DNA from: Paramoeba atlantica
Lineage: Eukaryota > Discosea
NCBI GenBank assembly: GCA_977017575.1
Contig: CDRNVI010000211.1
Span: forward strand, 1 to 57,072
DNA length: 57,072 nt
Reading direction: 5' to 3'
In this document: positions 39,541-49,206 of the stretch, in pieces
Numbering within the stretch: position 1 is the stretch's first letter
Layout: the number at the start of each line of letters is the position of its first letter
Program-made: the position numbers and the translations under genes
Notes under the pieces: generated by a model
What the model saw: only the letters and a program-made list of their open reading frames with translations
Told to the model about the DNA's origin: nothing
Database searches by the model: none

Positions 39541-40066
39541 AAGTACTACCGTAGGAACACTTAACGTGACAACGCTCAAACTTGAGGGGTAAGACGAGTT
39601 TTCTATCCGACGATGCAGATGCTTTTGTGAAATTCTCTCCTTTATGGTAGAAAAGGGGATTGACGTATTGTGCCTCCAGGAGACCAGATTTAAGTTTTCT
39701 GATGATACTTGTGAGGACGGCGTGCTATACAGAAAAGTTGAGAACCTAGGATGCACGTTCCGTATATACTTGCAGTCAGCGATATATGCACCTGCAGTCA
39801 GCGACCGGGGGGATTCATATAGTGGCACGGGAATTGTTAGTCGTCGAGTTCTTTCGCGGGTGCGGAAGGTAAGTGATAGAATCATGTCAGCTGGGTATCA
39901 TCTCAATGATGGGAAGGGTACTCTTTTAAATGTCTATGCTCCCATTAGGGACTCCTCTGAAGCCGACCATGCGCAGTATTCGCGACACATCCGCAGTACT
40001 CGTTCGAAAAGGTTAACCAGGGGGAGATACACCTGGTTTTGCTTCATCTTCCTGCAATGTATCTAA
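39540..40066 (+). pseudogene. LINE endonuclease remnant
   Basis: The frame from 39644 encodes an AP-endonuclease N-terminal domain of a non-LTR retrotransposon: KGIDVLCLQETRFK (LQET motif with catalytic E), GTGIVSRRVLSRVRKVSDRI and GTLLNVYAPIRDSSEADHAQ (VYAP strand). Upstream, another frame gives VGTLNVTTLKLEG, the usual first strand. The domain's second half and the reverse transcriptase are missing after 40066. The LINE pieces at 50569-53040 are on the other strand and need not be the same family. Confidence 0.75.
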
Positions 40067-40197
40067 CGCTGCAGTTTCCATCAACATCTTTAGTAAAAAT
40101 GATCTGTTTATATGTTTTGTTCGACATAATTTTTTTTCTTCACTGTCAACTTGCTGTCTATTTGGTGTCTTTTTACTTTCGGATATCCTCGTATGTA

Positions 40198-40253
40198 TTT
40201 CACAGAAATAATATTTCTGTGAAAAAAAACCTCAATATTTAATATTGAGGTTT
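40198..40253. repeat. Two adjacent perfect palindromes
   Basis: TTTCACAGAAATA-A-TATTTCTGTGAAA (40198-40224) and AAACCTCAATATT-T-AATATTGAGGTTT (40227-40253), each with perfect 13-bp arms and a 1-nt centre, 2 bp apart. Confidence 0.9.
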
Positions 40254-40429
40254 CATGTCTGTTGATTGTTCGGGATACCGTCCTCGAAAATTTGGCATAA
40301 TAATAATATTTTCCCCATGGTGTCATCCCTCCCCTGGATGGACGGTACTTGGATTTTACCATAATTTTACAGAAAACTGTTCTCAAAAATTCTTTTCTCA
40401 AACAAATTTTTTCAAATTGTTAAAGCACA

Positions 40430-40560
40430 GCTAAAAACCCCAGGAATGCACAGATCTCAAAATTGTGAACGAAAAAGTGGTGCTGCAACCCCGCGCGCGA
40501 AAAACAAGGGGGGAGGGGCTGTCTTATTCTTGTGGAGGGGTTTAATATCAAAATTGCTAG
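40430..40560. repeat. Tc1-type terminal segment
   Basis: Homologous to 21175-21310 (GCACAGATCTCAAA ... GAAAAAGTGGT ... GTGGAGGGGTTTA). No transposase next to it. Confidence 0.5.
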
Positions 40561-40619
40561 CTTAATATCGAACCTTGATTTTGATATTGGAGTGACCCCC
40601 GGTTTACATGAATTGTCCA

Positions 40620-41930
40620 CAGCAAAGAGGTCATGAAAACTCGTTCGGTTCTCATGTGGTAAATAACCTGTACCGTATTCGGTTCAGTGTGAAGATGTCG
40701 TCACTCGTATGACAGTTTGCGAAAGTTGGGTGCCAAAGGCTCCAGAAGCAACTACAGTTTCAGTATGATTTGTGTGCCATTCTCTTCATCTTATACTCTT
40801 GATTTTATTTTCTTATATACAACATTCTTGTATGTTGTCTTGATTTAATGTTCCCTAAGCGTTTTAGGTCCACAGCTCCATTTTTGGCTAACTGTTTCTT
40901 TCGTCTTCTTATCTGGGATTTTCTATGGTTTTACCCAGTGTCAATCCAAGTGATGAAAACTTTTTATCAGGTCTTAGATTTACGAACGCCTACTTGTCTG
41001 ACGGGACACAATTTTCTGCCTATTGAATTGAATGACTAAACATGTATTTCATCTTAAGATTTCTCGTGTCAATGATATAGAAGCATTAATTTAATTGAAT
41101 TTTTAATACATGTATGCTTTCTGAAATGTTTCGGAAAAGAAAGACAGTAAGCGCATCCCCACCACCACATCCCATACCACATCCCACAGCATCCTTGGCT
41201 TCTCCTCTTAACCCCCCCTCCTAGTGTTGCTTTTACCAAAGCCAGGCAACGCTGAGAGACAATTCTTCATTCAGAGGGAAAAATCGTTGCAAAGTACTAC
41301 AGATGCAACTATTTTAATGTTACAAGGCCGCGGGTGTGATATCAGGGCCAATGCCTCATGAACGAAATAGCTGCGTATTGGCCAAAAGCATGAACGAATA
41401 GCGGCATTATTCGACATGCAACCGGCAAATTACACGCCCTATTCCTTCATTAGCGTGCACGCGGGCAACCCGCACGATCTTTGAAGGAGGCTAAAATTTC
41501 AGGACGCACGGCTCGTGCTTGCGTGATACAATTGAGCATTTTAATGATTATATTATAAATTTATTATAATTATAATATAAATTTATATTGATTATTGATT
41601 ATTATTGATCCACACAACTGTATGCGATACCGCGTGCTCTAGTCGTGCTCGAGTAGCTAAGTTCTTCCGCCCTATGTGCTAGGCGGAGTGCCATTGCCTT
41701 TGCACTGGGAAAAGGAAATTTAGAGGATATCGAGATTGTACGTTTGCAACATGACTACAATTCCATGTAGCGTGCATTTGTAGCCAAAGTAAGTAAGGAA
41801 TAAAAAGTAAGTAAAGGAATATTGCATAGTTTAAGAATCATAAAAGTCAAGCTTTGGTATTTTCCGTCCTGCTTCTGGCACAGTATCTAATAATATTTGG
41901 ATCGTTCTACGGTGTTGCAAGTGTAATGGT
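40620..41930. other. No gene recognised; AT palindrome at 41540
   Basis: 41543-41582 is an AT-only inverted repeat (TATTATAAATTTATTATAAT). The frame at 40848-41039 is hydrophobic but unrecognised. Confidence 0.35.
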
Positions 41931-41934
41931 GGCA

Positions 41935-42295
41935 TCTTGTATCATGAGAACACGAAGCTCGTGGGAAAGTAGATACGCTCGTATCTCGCCTTGCAGATTT
42001 ACGTTGTTCGACAAATCTAGCTCATTCAAAGTACATACATGTAGAATGCTGCTCATGTCAAAATCTCACAAAAAATTGTTCTTGAAAAGGTGAGGACAGG
42101 TTCGGCTTTGGAGATGACTTAAACAAAGTTCTCCTGCTAACTGATTACAGTCAAGACAGAAATATTTCTCCCCTGACGGATAGGTACATTCGGAAACACA
42201 AATTTCGCCTGTAAATCGGTTAGCGCAGAGGTCCAGATTTTGCAAATTCGGAGGGAGATTCATCAAGCACAATGATCCACTATATTCATTCTTTT
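41935..42295 (-). pseudogene. LRR fragment of signal-peptide subfamily
   Basis: The frame 42066-42272 has LPPNLQNLDLCANRFTGEIC and CLDCNQLAGELCLSHL. Further left, sequence complementary to the CNVNLHGEV-type terminal region and final strand continues to about 41935 in other frames. The 5' side is cut at 42296 by the hairpin-ended element. A scrap of the cap region (CTTGTGGGAGATTCATCGC, 42680-42711) survives beyond it. About 300 bp of LRR gene were lost at the insertion. Confidence 0.75.
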
Positions 42296-42677
42296 TTGTC
42301 TGTTCATACAGACAGACGCCTGCAGAGATATACGCCTGACTATACGACGACCGTTCTCAACGGCCATTGCGGCGCCTTCAACGCCGGTCGTACGCAGGGA
42401 TTCGGCCTATACAGGATTTCCACTGCGGGGGGCGTCGTTGAGAGTCTGCAAGAAACCTTTCGGCTACGCAGCGTCGTTGAGAGGCTCTCCCCGGCGTTCA
42501 TCCAGCCGGAGCATTCGAAGGATTCGGCGCGTCTGACGCGCTGCACAGGTGTGGGAAGCGGCCGGCCCCTCTTCAACGGAAAGATGAGTTTCCGGTCCTG
42601 GCGTCAACCGGAAAAGGACATACATAAGAGGTTAAGAGTATGTCCGCTTCCGGGAAAAGAAAAGATGAGCTAGAGAA
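42296..42677 (+). mobile_element. Hairpin-ended insertion element, copy 2
   Basis: GC-rich insert with internal direct repeats CGTCGTTGAGAG (42433 and 42471). The 3' hairpin pairs GGACATAC with GTATGTCC (42617/42638) and is followed by GGGAAAAGAAAAGATGAGCTAGAG, the tail shared with the copies at 15199 and 47941. The 5' body differs, so only the 3' end defines the family. Confidence 0.65.
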
Positions 42678-42714
42678 ATCTTGTGGGAGATTCATCGCAC
42701 TCACTCTACCTAAA

Positions 42715-43050
42715 TCTTTGTGCCTTCAATGCCATACAAAAAACTCTTCAATTCTAGAGCAGCCTTGTTTCTCTGCAAGAGATCTTTTGATGCTGTCCCC
42801 GGTTGGACATTTATAAAAACGGGATATTTTTAGGAAAATGCCCATTTTTGAAGATCACGAGAAGGTATCCTTACCATGAAAATTACTTTACAACGTAGTA
42901 TTCTCGAAACCTCATTAAAAGGGCTTAAAGCATCTTAAAATGACATAAAAAGCTTCCAATGTTCAAAAAAAAAGATATTTATTTAAAAAAAACACCGCAC
43001 TTTCACCGGCTTTGAACCCAATTATTTATACGTCTTTCATACGGTCTCAC
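42715..43050. other. No gene recognised
   Basis: Spacer downstream of the LRR gene at 43055. No repeat matches seen. Confidence 0.35.
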
Positions 43051-43054
43051 AAGA

Positions 43055-43798
43055 CTACGGTCCTATACGTGTAATACTCGTATTTCTAACCGTGAGATGA
43101 AATCCATCCATCTCTCGAAGCAGACGCCTTTCTACCTCGCCATGCAGATTTACGTTGCTTGACAAATCGAGCAGGTATAATGAGATTGGAAGATTACATA
43201 AGCACACTTTTCCTGATAACTGATTGCAGTCAAGAAAGAGATATTTCAACCCCGAAGGCAATTTATCTAAGCAAATTTCACCTGTAAATCGGTTACCGGA
43301 GGCGACCAGCTTTTTGAAAATCGGAGGGAGAGCTGTCAAGTCCAATGGTCCACTAAGATTATTGTTCCGAAGATTCATAGATTTTAACCTGTAGGGCAAA
43401 GTGTTCAGTGGAACTTCGCCCGAAAGTTTAGTAAGAAAAACATCAAACTTGCGTAATGTCTTTGGGAGATAAACAAAACTCAACGACCCAGTGAGTTGTT
43501 GGTATGACTTCCCTGAATAAACGTTCCACTTTATAGACTTAATCTCACTCGCTACATCACAATCCACGCCGTCCCACTCGCAAGCAGGGGTTGACGTATT
43601 CCACGAGGGATGTGGATTTTCAATATTCTGTACGAGTTGTGCAAGTTCGTATTCTTGTGGGAGATTCGCCTTGCTGACTCTACCTGCTCTTCGTGTTGCG
43701 TGGGATTCTGTAATATCCGCAGCGGAAACGTTACAAAGCATAAAATAACCAATGCAGAATAATGTGTATAAAATTTTGAATAAATTGCATGACACCAC
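43055..43798 (-). CDS. LRR protein, signal-peptide subfamily, intact (247 aa)
   Basis: Residues 1-26 form a clear signal peptide (LFKILYTLFCIGYFMLCNVS, cleavage likely before ADITES). Then come LPQEYELAQLV (46-56), the cap SWNTSTPACEWDGVDC (C73, C80), and six LRRs of the LPxxLxxLxLxxNxxxG type from about residue 103 to 225. The C-terminus VRNTSITRIGP has no membrane anchor or GPI-like tail, so secretion is likely. This copy best shows the true start of the subfamily. Its upstream bases match those above the split gene at 47223-48510. Function unknown; the LRR cap suggests ligand binding outside the cell. Confidence 0.88.
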   Translation of the reverse strand: MVSCNLFKILYTLFCIGYFMLCNVSAADITESHATRRAGRVSKANLPQEYELAQLVQNIENPHPSWNTSTPACEWDGVDCDVASEIKSIKWNVYSGKSYQQLTGSLSFVYLPKTLRKFDVFLTKLSGEVPLNTLPYRLKSMNLRNNNLSGPLDLTALPPIFKKLVASGNRFTGEICLDKLPSGLKYLFLDCNQLSGKVCLCNLPISLYLLDLSSNVNLHGEVERRLLREMDGFHLTVRNTSITRIGP

Positions 43799-43949
43799 AA
43801 TACCGGTGGTATCTCCTAGTTACATATTACGAGTAAAAATATATGGTTAATGGATACTTATATTGCACCCCAAAAAGCATGTTTTCGTCTTTGACATTTG
43901 TTTCCCAAAAAAATCATTTTTCTTCTCAGAAATCATAATAACTACATGC

Positions 43950-44410
43950 CTTACACGTGTTCGTGTTCCAATATGGGCTGTGTGCTTCGAAGGAAATACG
44001 ACGGTGATATTCCCGAAGACTTTGTGGCGTTTTTGGTTTCGCACGGCATAAAACGCCAAGCATTGCGTTCTACGCATAAAGGATGCGGTACTCCACACAA
44101 ACGAAATCCAACATTGAACATCTGCTGGCGTAAGCATGGATTATTCAAGTGTAGGAAACGCCTCACAAGACTTGCGCCTTCCTTTTCTCCCAAAAGGTTA
44201 TGTTCTGGATCAAGCTGTGCCAAAGGGTGGAAATGTCCAGCGCAGCTTCGCAGTGCAAAGTGACCAGGCGTACAGCTTTTTTATGGAAGCGTCAGCTTTT
44301 AGGGTGGGTTCACAATGCAGTTTTAAAGCAAAACGACGAAATCAAATTTTCGAAGTGCGCTGCCGACGAAACCTATCTATTTCCACGAAAATATCATCGT
44401 GGATGACCAG
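43950..44410 (+). pseudogene. Merlin/IS1016-like transposase fragment
   Basis: The first frame has LRRKYDGDIPEDFVAFLVSH and NPTLNICWRKHGLFKCRKRL, a plausible N-terminal zinc-binding region. A second frame (44200-44406) has KVTRRTAFLWKRQLLGWVHN followed by AADETYLFPRKYHRG. The VSRKTAxxWRxKL and DExxFxxRKYxRGR motifs are characteristic of Merlin/IS1016 (ISXO2-like) enzymes. The rest of the catalytic domain is missing, where Tc1 sequence begins at 44427. Confidence 0.6.
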
Positions 44411-44426
44411 CGCGAAAAAGGGCCTT

Positions 44427-44729
44427 TTATATGGCCACGATTACCATTGGTCCCCCAGGGAGCAATGCGCAGTTGCAAAAAATTATCACCTGGGAGAACT
44501 CAAGCCTTTCGCTCTTGTGCCGAGAAGTGCGATTGGGCACTCTTGGGGCACCTCGTTGCACAATACCTTCTTCCTTTAGGGCTCTAATAAAGGCTCTTCG
44601 GCTGCACTGTGAGCCGGTTTGTTTTAAAACTTTTAAAACCAAAGGGTACATGAAGGGCAATGTAAGGGAAGTGTTGCGTTTAGATGATCCATTAGCCAGT
44701 TTCCTCTTTTTTCCCAACTTTTTTGACAA
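44427..44729 (-). pseudogene. Tc1 transposase N-terminal fragment
   Basis: VLKQTGSQCSRRAFIRALKE then GIVQRGAPRVPN matches the second DNA-binding part of the transposase at 30410 (GFHCSRRSITRTLKREGIIW). No DDE residues remain. Its terminal repeat follows at 44760-44920. Confidence 0.65.
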
Positions 44730-44759
44730 TTGTTTCTATTTTTTTTTTCTGAAAACGTG

Positions 44760-44922
44760 TTAAAACGCTTCCTTGGGTTACCCCCGAGGTCCCGGACATG
44801 CATACACCCACCCCCTACCCCCTGTACGCCTCCTGTTGGGCTCCCAAGCCAAATCTCTCTTACCGGGGGTCAGCCCAAAAAGGGCCAAATCTCTCTTACT
44901 GGGGGGGTATACGGTATTTCGA
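44760..44922. repeat. Tc1-type terminal repeat with doubled motif
   Basis: CCAAATCTCTCTTACCGGGG and GCCAAATCTCTCTTACTGGGGG are two direct copies before TATAC. The same layout is at 27215-27385. Confidence 0.6.
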
Positions 44923-45130
44923 AAATCGACTCCTAAAACGGATTTTATGAGGTTTGGGCCTCAGCTACCATTCTACGACGTTTTTTTCGACAGATTCGAC
45001 TCCTGCCCCTACTGGTAAGGCATCAAAAACGGCCCAAATTCGGGTTGAAATTTCGCGGCTGAAATTTCGCCGAAAAATCCAGCTTTTTCACCCAAAAAAA
45101 TAGATTCTTCATGATCTTTTTCCAATTTTT
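44923..45130. other. Spacer without gene
   Basis: No features seen. Confidence 0.35.
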
Positions 45131-46681
45131 ATGTTATAGAGTCAGGGCATCCGGCTTATGTCGGATGATGGGACTTAGTGATCCCAGCTTCCCGAGCTAA
45201 CTCACCCGGTGTCGTAAAGCAAGACGCTAAACAACTAGGGTGAGATTGCTTTCATGGAAACTGGAAATGGCAATTCCAGCACCCGGCGCCAACAAATCAA
45301 GGCGCCAAATAACTAGGGTATGAGGAATGCCGCGGAAAGAGTCTGCCCGGCACCAACAAATCAAGGTGCTAAATAACTAGGACAGAATTCTTTATCCCGC
45401 GTATGGGGTTACCCGGTGTTAGCAAAACGAAACACTAGGAAACTAGGGTAAATACCCATACGCACCAACTAATAATCATTGGATGCTTGCCGTTGTGCAG
45501 TCTGTAATGCCCACAGCCTAAAAACTGTGACGCATGGCAAAAGCTATGATTTTCATTGCCTGGCGCGCGCCGCTAAAAGCAGTTAATATTGGATAGTGCC
45601 CGGCTATCTCCGGGAAGGTACGTCCCTACGGGAAAAATGTCTTTTCCAATCAATGGGCGGTAGGGACAAATATTTGACGAAAATTTGATTTTTTTCGAAA
45701 TTTCTCACAATAATTTTTTAAACGTTTTCAAATCATTTTCGTATTCATGCAGCCATTTTCAGCGTCTCTGAGTGCATAATTTTATTAACTTGTTGCACCA
45801 TACTTCTTTAGTAACATGGCATAGTAATTCACTCTATCGAAACTTTTCCCATGGGTAGATCACCCAGAAATCCAACACTCTGGTCGAGAGTGCAATAAGT
45901 CAGCGCGGCGAGACGTTCATGTCGGCGCTTGAGCTCCCCTGACGATTACTTGGGAATGATCGGTTACTTTGTTTCTTCCCGGCGATCTGAAGGAAGTTTC
46001 GACGCTTTGATCCACATGAAATCAACATTTTCTTACCTGACAAACGCAGATGACTATCGCAGGACGGCAAATGCGTTTCTGAGTGAATGAAGGGCACCGG
46101 GTCGCCCCGGCTGGCCGCTGGCTCCCTCAGGATGTTCCCCCTTTGGGAAGTTGCCACCCTCCTTCAAGGGTGACACAATAGGCCCTTCACAGACGTTTGG
46201 GGGTGCGAGGTCCGAACGCCTCTACCAGTTTCTGCCGACGTGTTTAACGTTGTTTAACGACCACATCGGGTACGGGAGTTGGTTCCATGCGGGGGGGAGG
46301 GGGTCCGAGTCGGTCCCCCAGACCTCAGACCTATTCGGAGGGTCTGTGTGGATTCGGAGCAGCTGTGTGAATCACTAATCATTGTTCTTGCTGACTGGTC
46401 GAATTTCTCGGAGTGTTAGACCGCCCACTATTACCGTAAGTCCCGTAAGAGACATTGGGCCCCAGTAAACGAGATTTGGTTCGAGGGGCTGGATGGGGGA
46501 TCGTGGCTGGGATGGGTGACGGTAGCTGGGCGGGCGGTGATGTCTCTTTTAAACGCTTAAAATGGTTGTATGAACCTGCAAATGCCATAAAAACATTTAA
46601 AAGGACTTTTGAATCATTTTCGAAAAAAAACAATTTTTCGTCAAATATTTGTCCCTACCGTCCCCAATCAATCAATCAATT
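45131..46681 (+). mobile_element. SINE-like element, split by nested insertion
   Basis: 45131-45655 aligns along its length with 52334-52853: AGTCAGGGCATCCGGCTTAT start, four stem-loop motifs (45203-45242, 45280-45319, 45345-45382, 45411-45448), then GCAAAAGCTATGATTTTCAT, GGATAGTGCCCGGCTATCTC and an AATC tail. The tail is cut by the element at 45657-46668 and resumes as AATCAATCAATCAAT. AATTTTT at 45124-45130 and 46682-46688 may be the target duplication. No pol III box was found, so it may be a 5'-truncated LINE end. Confidence 0.7.
45657..46668. mobile_element. Inverted-repeat DNA element nested in SINE tail
   Basis: CGGTAGGGACAAATATTTGACGAAAA at the left is repeated in inverse at 46631-46660, with weaker similarity for another 70 bp inward. 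The body has no recognisable transposase. 46435-46500 includes AGTAAACGAGATTTGG, similar to the Tc1-type repeat at 44880. Confidence 0.75.
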
Positions 46682-46686
46682 AATTT

Positions 46687-46801
46687 TTCTTTTTTGGGCT
46701 CTTCGTTAAACGCGGTGGTAGTTTTCAACGCAAAGCTCGCAGCATAAGTGACTTCTAAGTTGAAAACAACCACCGCGTTTAATGAAGAGCCAAAAAAAGA
46801 A
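46687..46801. repeat. Palindromic MITE, copy 3
   Basis: Same structure as 644-758: TTCTTTTTTGGGCTCTTCGT arm, AACGCGGTGG, GCAAAGCTCGCAGCATAAG centre, then CCACCGCGTTTAATGAAGAG. Middle orientation as in copy 1. Confidence 0.8.
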
Positions 46802-47077
46802 AAATTGGCAAAAGATCATGAAGAATCTATTTTTTTGGGTGAAATTGTCAAGGAGAACCCGCAGCGCTTCGGGCCGCGGGCCCGAATTTTCGCATTTTCA
46901 TGACTCGAATTCTGGTCTGGTACGCTTATGCACTCCTTTTTCTCAAAACCGGGGAACTCATAAGCAGGAGGGGTATAGTGCTTGGAACCACCCTGCCTTT
47001 TCTTGTAAACGGGTACCAAGATCCACATGAAGACGAGCACCAAAGGTGGTCATTCTGCCAAAAATCTTCGCTCTGGA

Positions 47078-47138
47078 TGGCACAGGATGGCACGAAATGG
47101 CACAGGGTAGCACCGAATGGCACAGGATGGCACAGGAT
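47078..47138. repeat. GGATGGCACA minisatellite
   Basis: Six degenerate 10-bp units of ATGGCACAGG. Confidence 0.8.
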
Positions 47139-47222
47139 AACTGCATAGTGTCCTATGGTAATACATGTGTAATATTAAATGTATGACAAGATGCTAGGAA
47201 CTAACAATGACCCGACAAGTTA

Positions 47223-48510
47223 TTAGAAAAGTAAAGTAATATTCGTGTTTCTAATGTTGAGATTAAAGCCAGCCATATTCGGAAGCAGGCGCTTTTCTAT
47301 CTCGCCATGCAGATTTACGTTGTTTGACAAATCGAGCTGGTGCAATGTACTCGGAAGGCTTCTTACGTCAATTTTGACGGAAAACCTATTCGTGAATAGT
47401 CGAAGATCGCATAAGTTTGGGAGATCACGTAGACAAAGGTTTCCTGATAACTGATTACAGTCAAGACTGAGATATTTCAACCTAGGAGGCAATCTATCTA
47501 AGCAAATTTCACCTGTAAATCGGTTACCGGAGAGGTTCAGCTTGTTCATATTCGGAGGGAGAGTTGTCAAGTCCAATGGTCCACTAAAATCATTGTAAGC
47601 TAGAATCAAAACACCTAACTTGCAGGGCAATGTGCTCAGTGGAACTTCGCCCGAAAGCTTAGTAAGAAAAAAACTGAACGTGTATACTGTATTTGGGAAA
47701 TAACCAAAATTCAACGATCCAGTGAGATCTTTGTATGACTTATTTAAATACCCGTTCCAATATATAGACGTAATCTCATTCGCCTTATTACAATCCGCGC
47801 CATCCCAATTACAAGCAGGAGTTGATGTATTCCATGAACAATGTGTATTCTCAATATTCTGTACGAGTAGTGCAAGTTCGTATTCCTGTGGGAGATTCGC
47901 CTTGCTGACTCTAGCTGCTCGTCTTGTATAGTGGGATATATAGTGTATATACACTTTGTATATACAAATGTAGATACAGTTTCTGTACCTTGTTGGTACA
48001 TTTTCCTTTAGTTCATCTTTTCTTTCCCCGGCAACGGGCATAGTCTTACTGTTAATATGTCCGTTGCCGGCCGGCACTACGGCCGAAACTGTCCCTCTTT
48101 CTCGGCGAAGTAGGGGACGCGCTTCCACCCCATCACCCCTCCCCGGCTCACTCTTTGAGTGTGTTATCTTCCCTCCCCGGCTTTCTTCCCTTCGCGCCCT
48201 TTCCTTCCCGGGGCCTCCCTTGAGCACCACTGGGCGTGGCTCTGCCTCGTCTTATCGCGAGGCAGCGGTCGGTTGCAGTGCGCCCCTCCGGCTGCGTAAA
48301 GAGAGGGCGAGTTGCCTGGACCCCCTCTACCGACAGAGTCCGAGATAAACCCCCTTGGTGCGACATCCGTCATTACGGATTGTGCCGATGATATCGGCTG
48401 TCGCATCAAGGGCTGTATCTCTGCGCCAACGAGCGCATGAACATCAAAACACTGTAATATCCGCAGCAGAAACGCTACAAAGCATGAAACTTCAAAAAAT
48501 GTAGAATGTG
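47223..48510 (-). pseudogene. LRR gene split by hairpin-ended element
   Basis: 47223-47937 encodes the ectodomain: RRAARVSKANLPQEYELALL, SWNTSTPACNWDGADCNKAN and seven LRRs ending NITLLF. 48450-48490 encodes MLCSVSAADIT, the end of the signal peptide, by comparison with MLCNVSAADITES at 43055. The hairpin-ended element lies exactly between. The 335-codon open frame reads through the insert and begins with insert sequence (MVLKGGPGKERA...), so it has no signal peptide. Further upstream, the signal-peptide hydrophobic core has one stop. Confidence 0.85.
47941..48447 (-). mobile_element. Hairpin-ended insertion element, copy 3
   Basis: In inverse orientation to the copy at 15199 and closely similar over about 250 bp (CTCAAGGGAGGCC ... 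GAGCCGGGGAGGGGTGA ... GTGCCGGCCGGCAACGG). The hairpin GGCAACGGACAT/ATGCCCGTTGCC is followed by GGGGAAAGAAAAGATGAACT, then GTACCAACAAGGTACAGAAA. The 5' 200 bp differ from the other copies. Confidence 0.78.
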
Positions 48511-48928
48511 TAGAAAAGTTGAATGAATTTGTTTTGCATGACACCACAATACCCTCTAGATCACCTAGTTGTGGAAATACGATACAGCGAGGGTTGGTAA
48601 TAGATTTCGGGAACAAACAATCTAAATTCCGCAAAAATGCTTTTTAAGTACTATACATGAGGAGCTGCGGGTGGGGATTCGGTGCGGTCTCGGTGCGGTC
48701 TCGGTACGGTGTACCCACTTATCTCAGTGCAGGAACAGGAATGCGGAGTGTGGAATGGGTGGAGGGCATGGGCGTAGAAGGCGAAGGCGAGGATTCATGA
48801 ATCCGGACATTGTTGGAGAGGAAATCTCAATGAAATTTAAGGTTATTAACAAATCTGTACGGTTAGAAACAAATCTACTAAAAGGAATATACGCGTGATT
48901 TTACCAAAGAAAGGGGTAACTCTGATAC
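48511..48928. other. No gene; GGTGCGGTCTC short repeats
   Basis: Three GGTGCGGTCTC units at 48680-48712, beside GAGGAGCTGCGGGT (48659), a diverged end of the 48933 family. Confidence 0.4.
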
Positions 48929-48932
48929 ACTT

Positions 48933-49103
48933 GAGGGGCTGCGTGTATGATCTCGCATGATCTCGCGTGATCTCGCATGATCTCGCGTGATCTCACGTGA
49001 TCTCGTTTTGAGGTCGTCCAACCACCCTCCCGAGCCAAATCCGCTCTAGAGAGCTCTCGCGTGATCTCACGTGATCTCATATTGGCCTCACCCGCAGCCC
49101 CTC
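48933..49103. mobile_element. 171-bp MITE with 4-bp target duplication
   Basis: Ends GAGGGGCTGCG and CGCAGCCCCTC are inverted repeats. ACTT flanks both sides (48929-48932 and 49104-49107). Inside are six GATCTCGCRT/GATCTCACGT units (48950-49010) and two more at 49060-49078. Related single ends occur at 23601, 48659 and, in inverse, 2350-2366. Confidence 0.85.
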
Positions 49104-49206
49104 ACTTATTTATAACTACAAAATTACCACGAGCCTTGAACGTAAATAATATTACTTAGTACACTTACTTGATTTTTTAGTCTCATAGGCAACGCCATCT
49201 AGTATC

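Noticed and set aside
44200-44410. Reading AADETYLFPRKY as a Tc1 WTDEK motif
   Set aside because: Preceding KVTRRTAFLWKR and following KYHRG fit Merlin/IS1016, and the Tc1 piece next to it is on the opposite strand.
45203-45448. Hammerhead or HDV-type ribozyme in the stem-loop motif
   Set aside because: No CUGAUGA/GAAA core or HDV-like double pseudoknot was found; the motif is a simple interrupted hairpin.
47223-48230. 335-aa protein starting MVLKGGPGKERA
   Set aside because: The first 110 codons are insertion-element sequence; the real LRR coding part starts near 47937.
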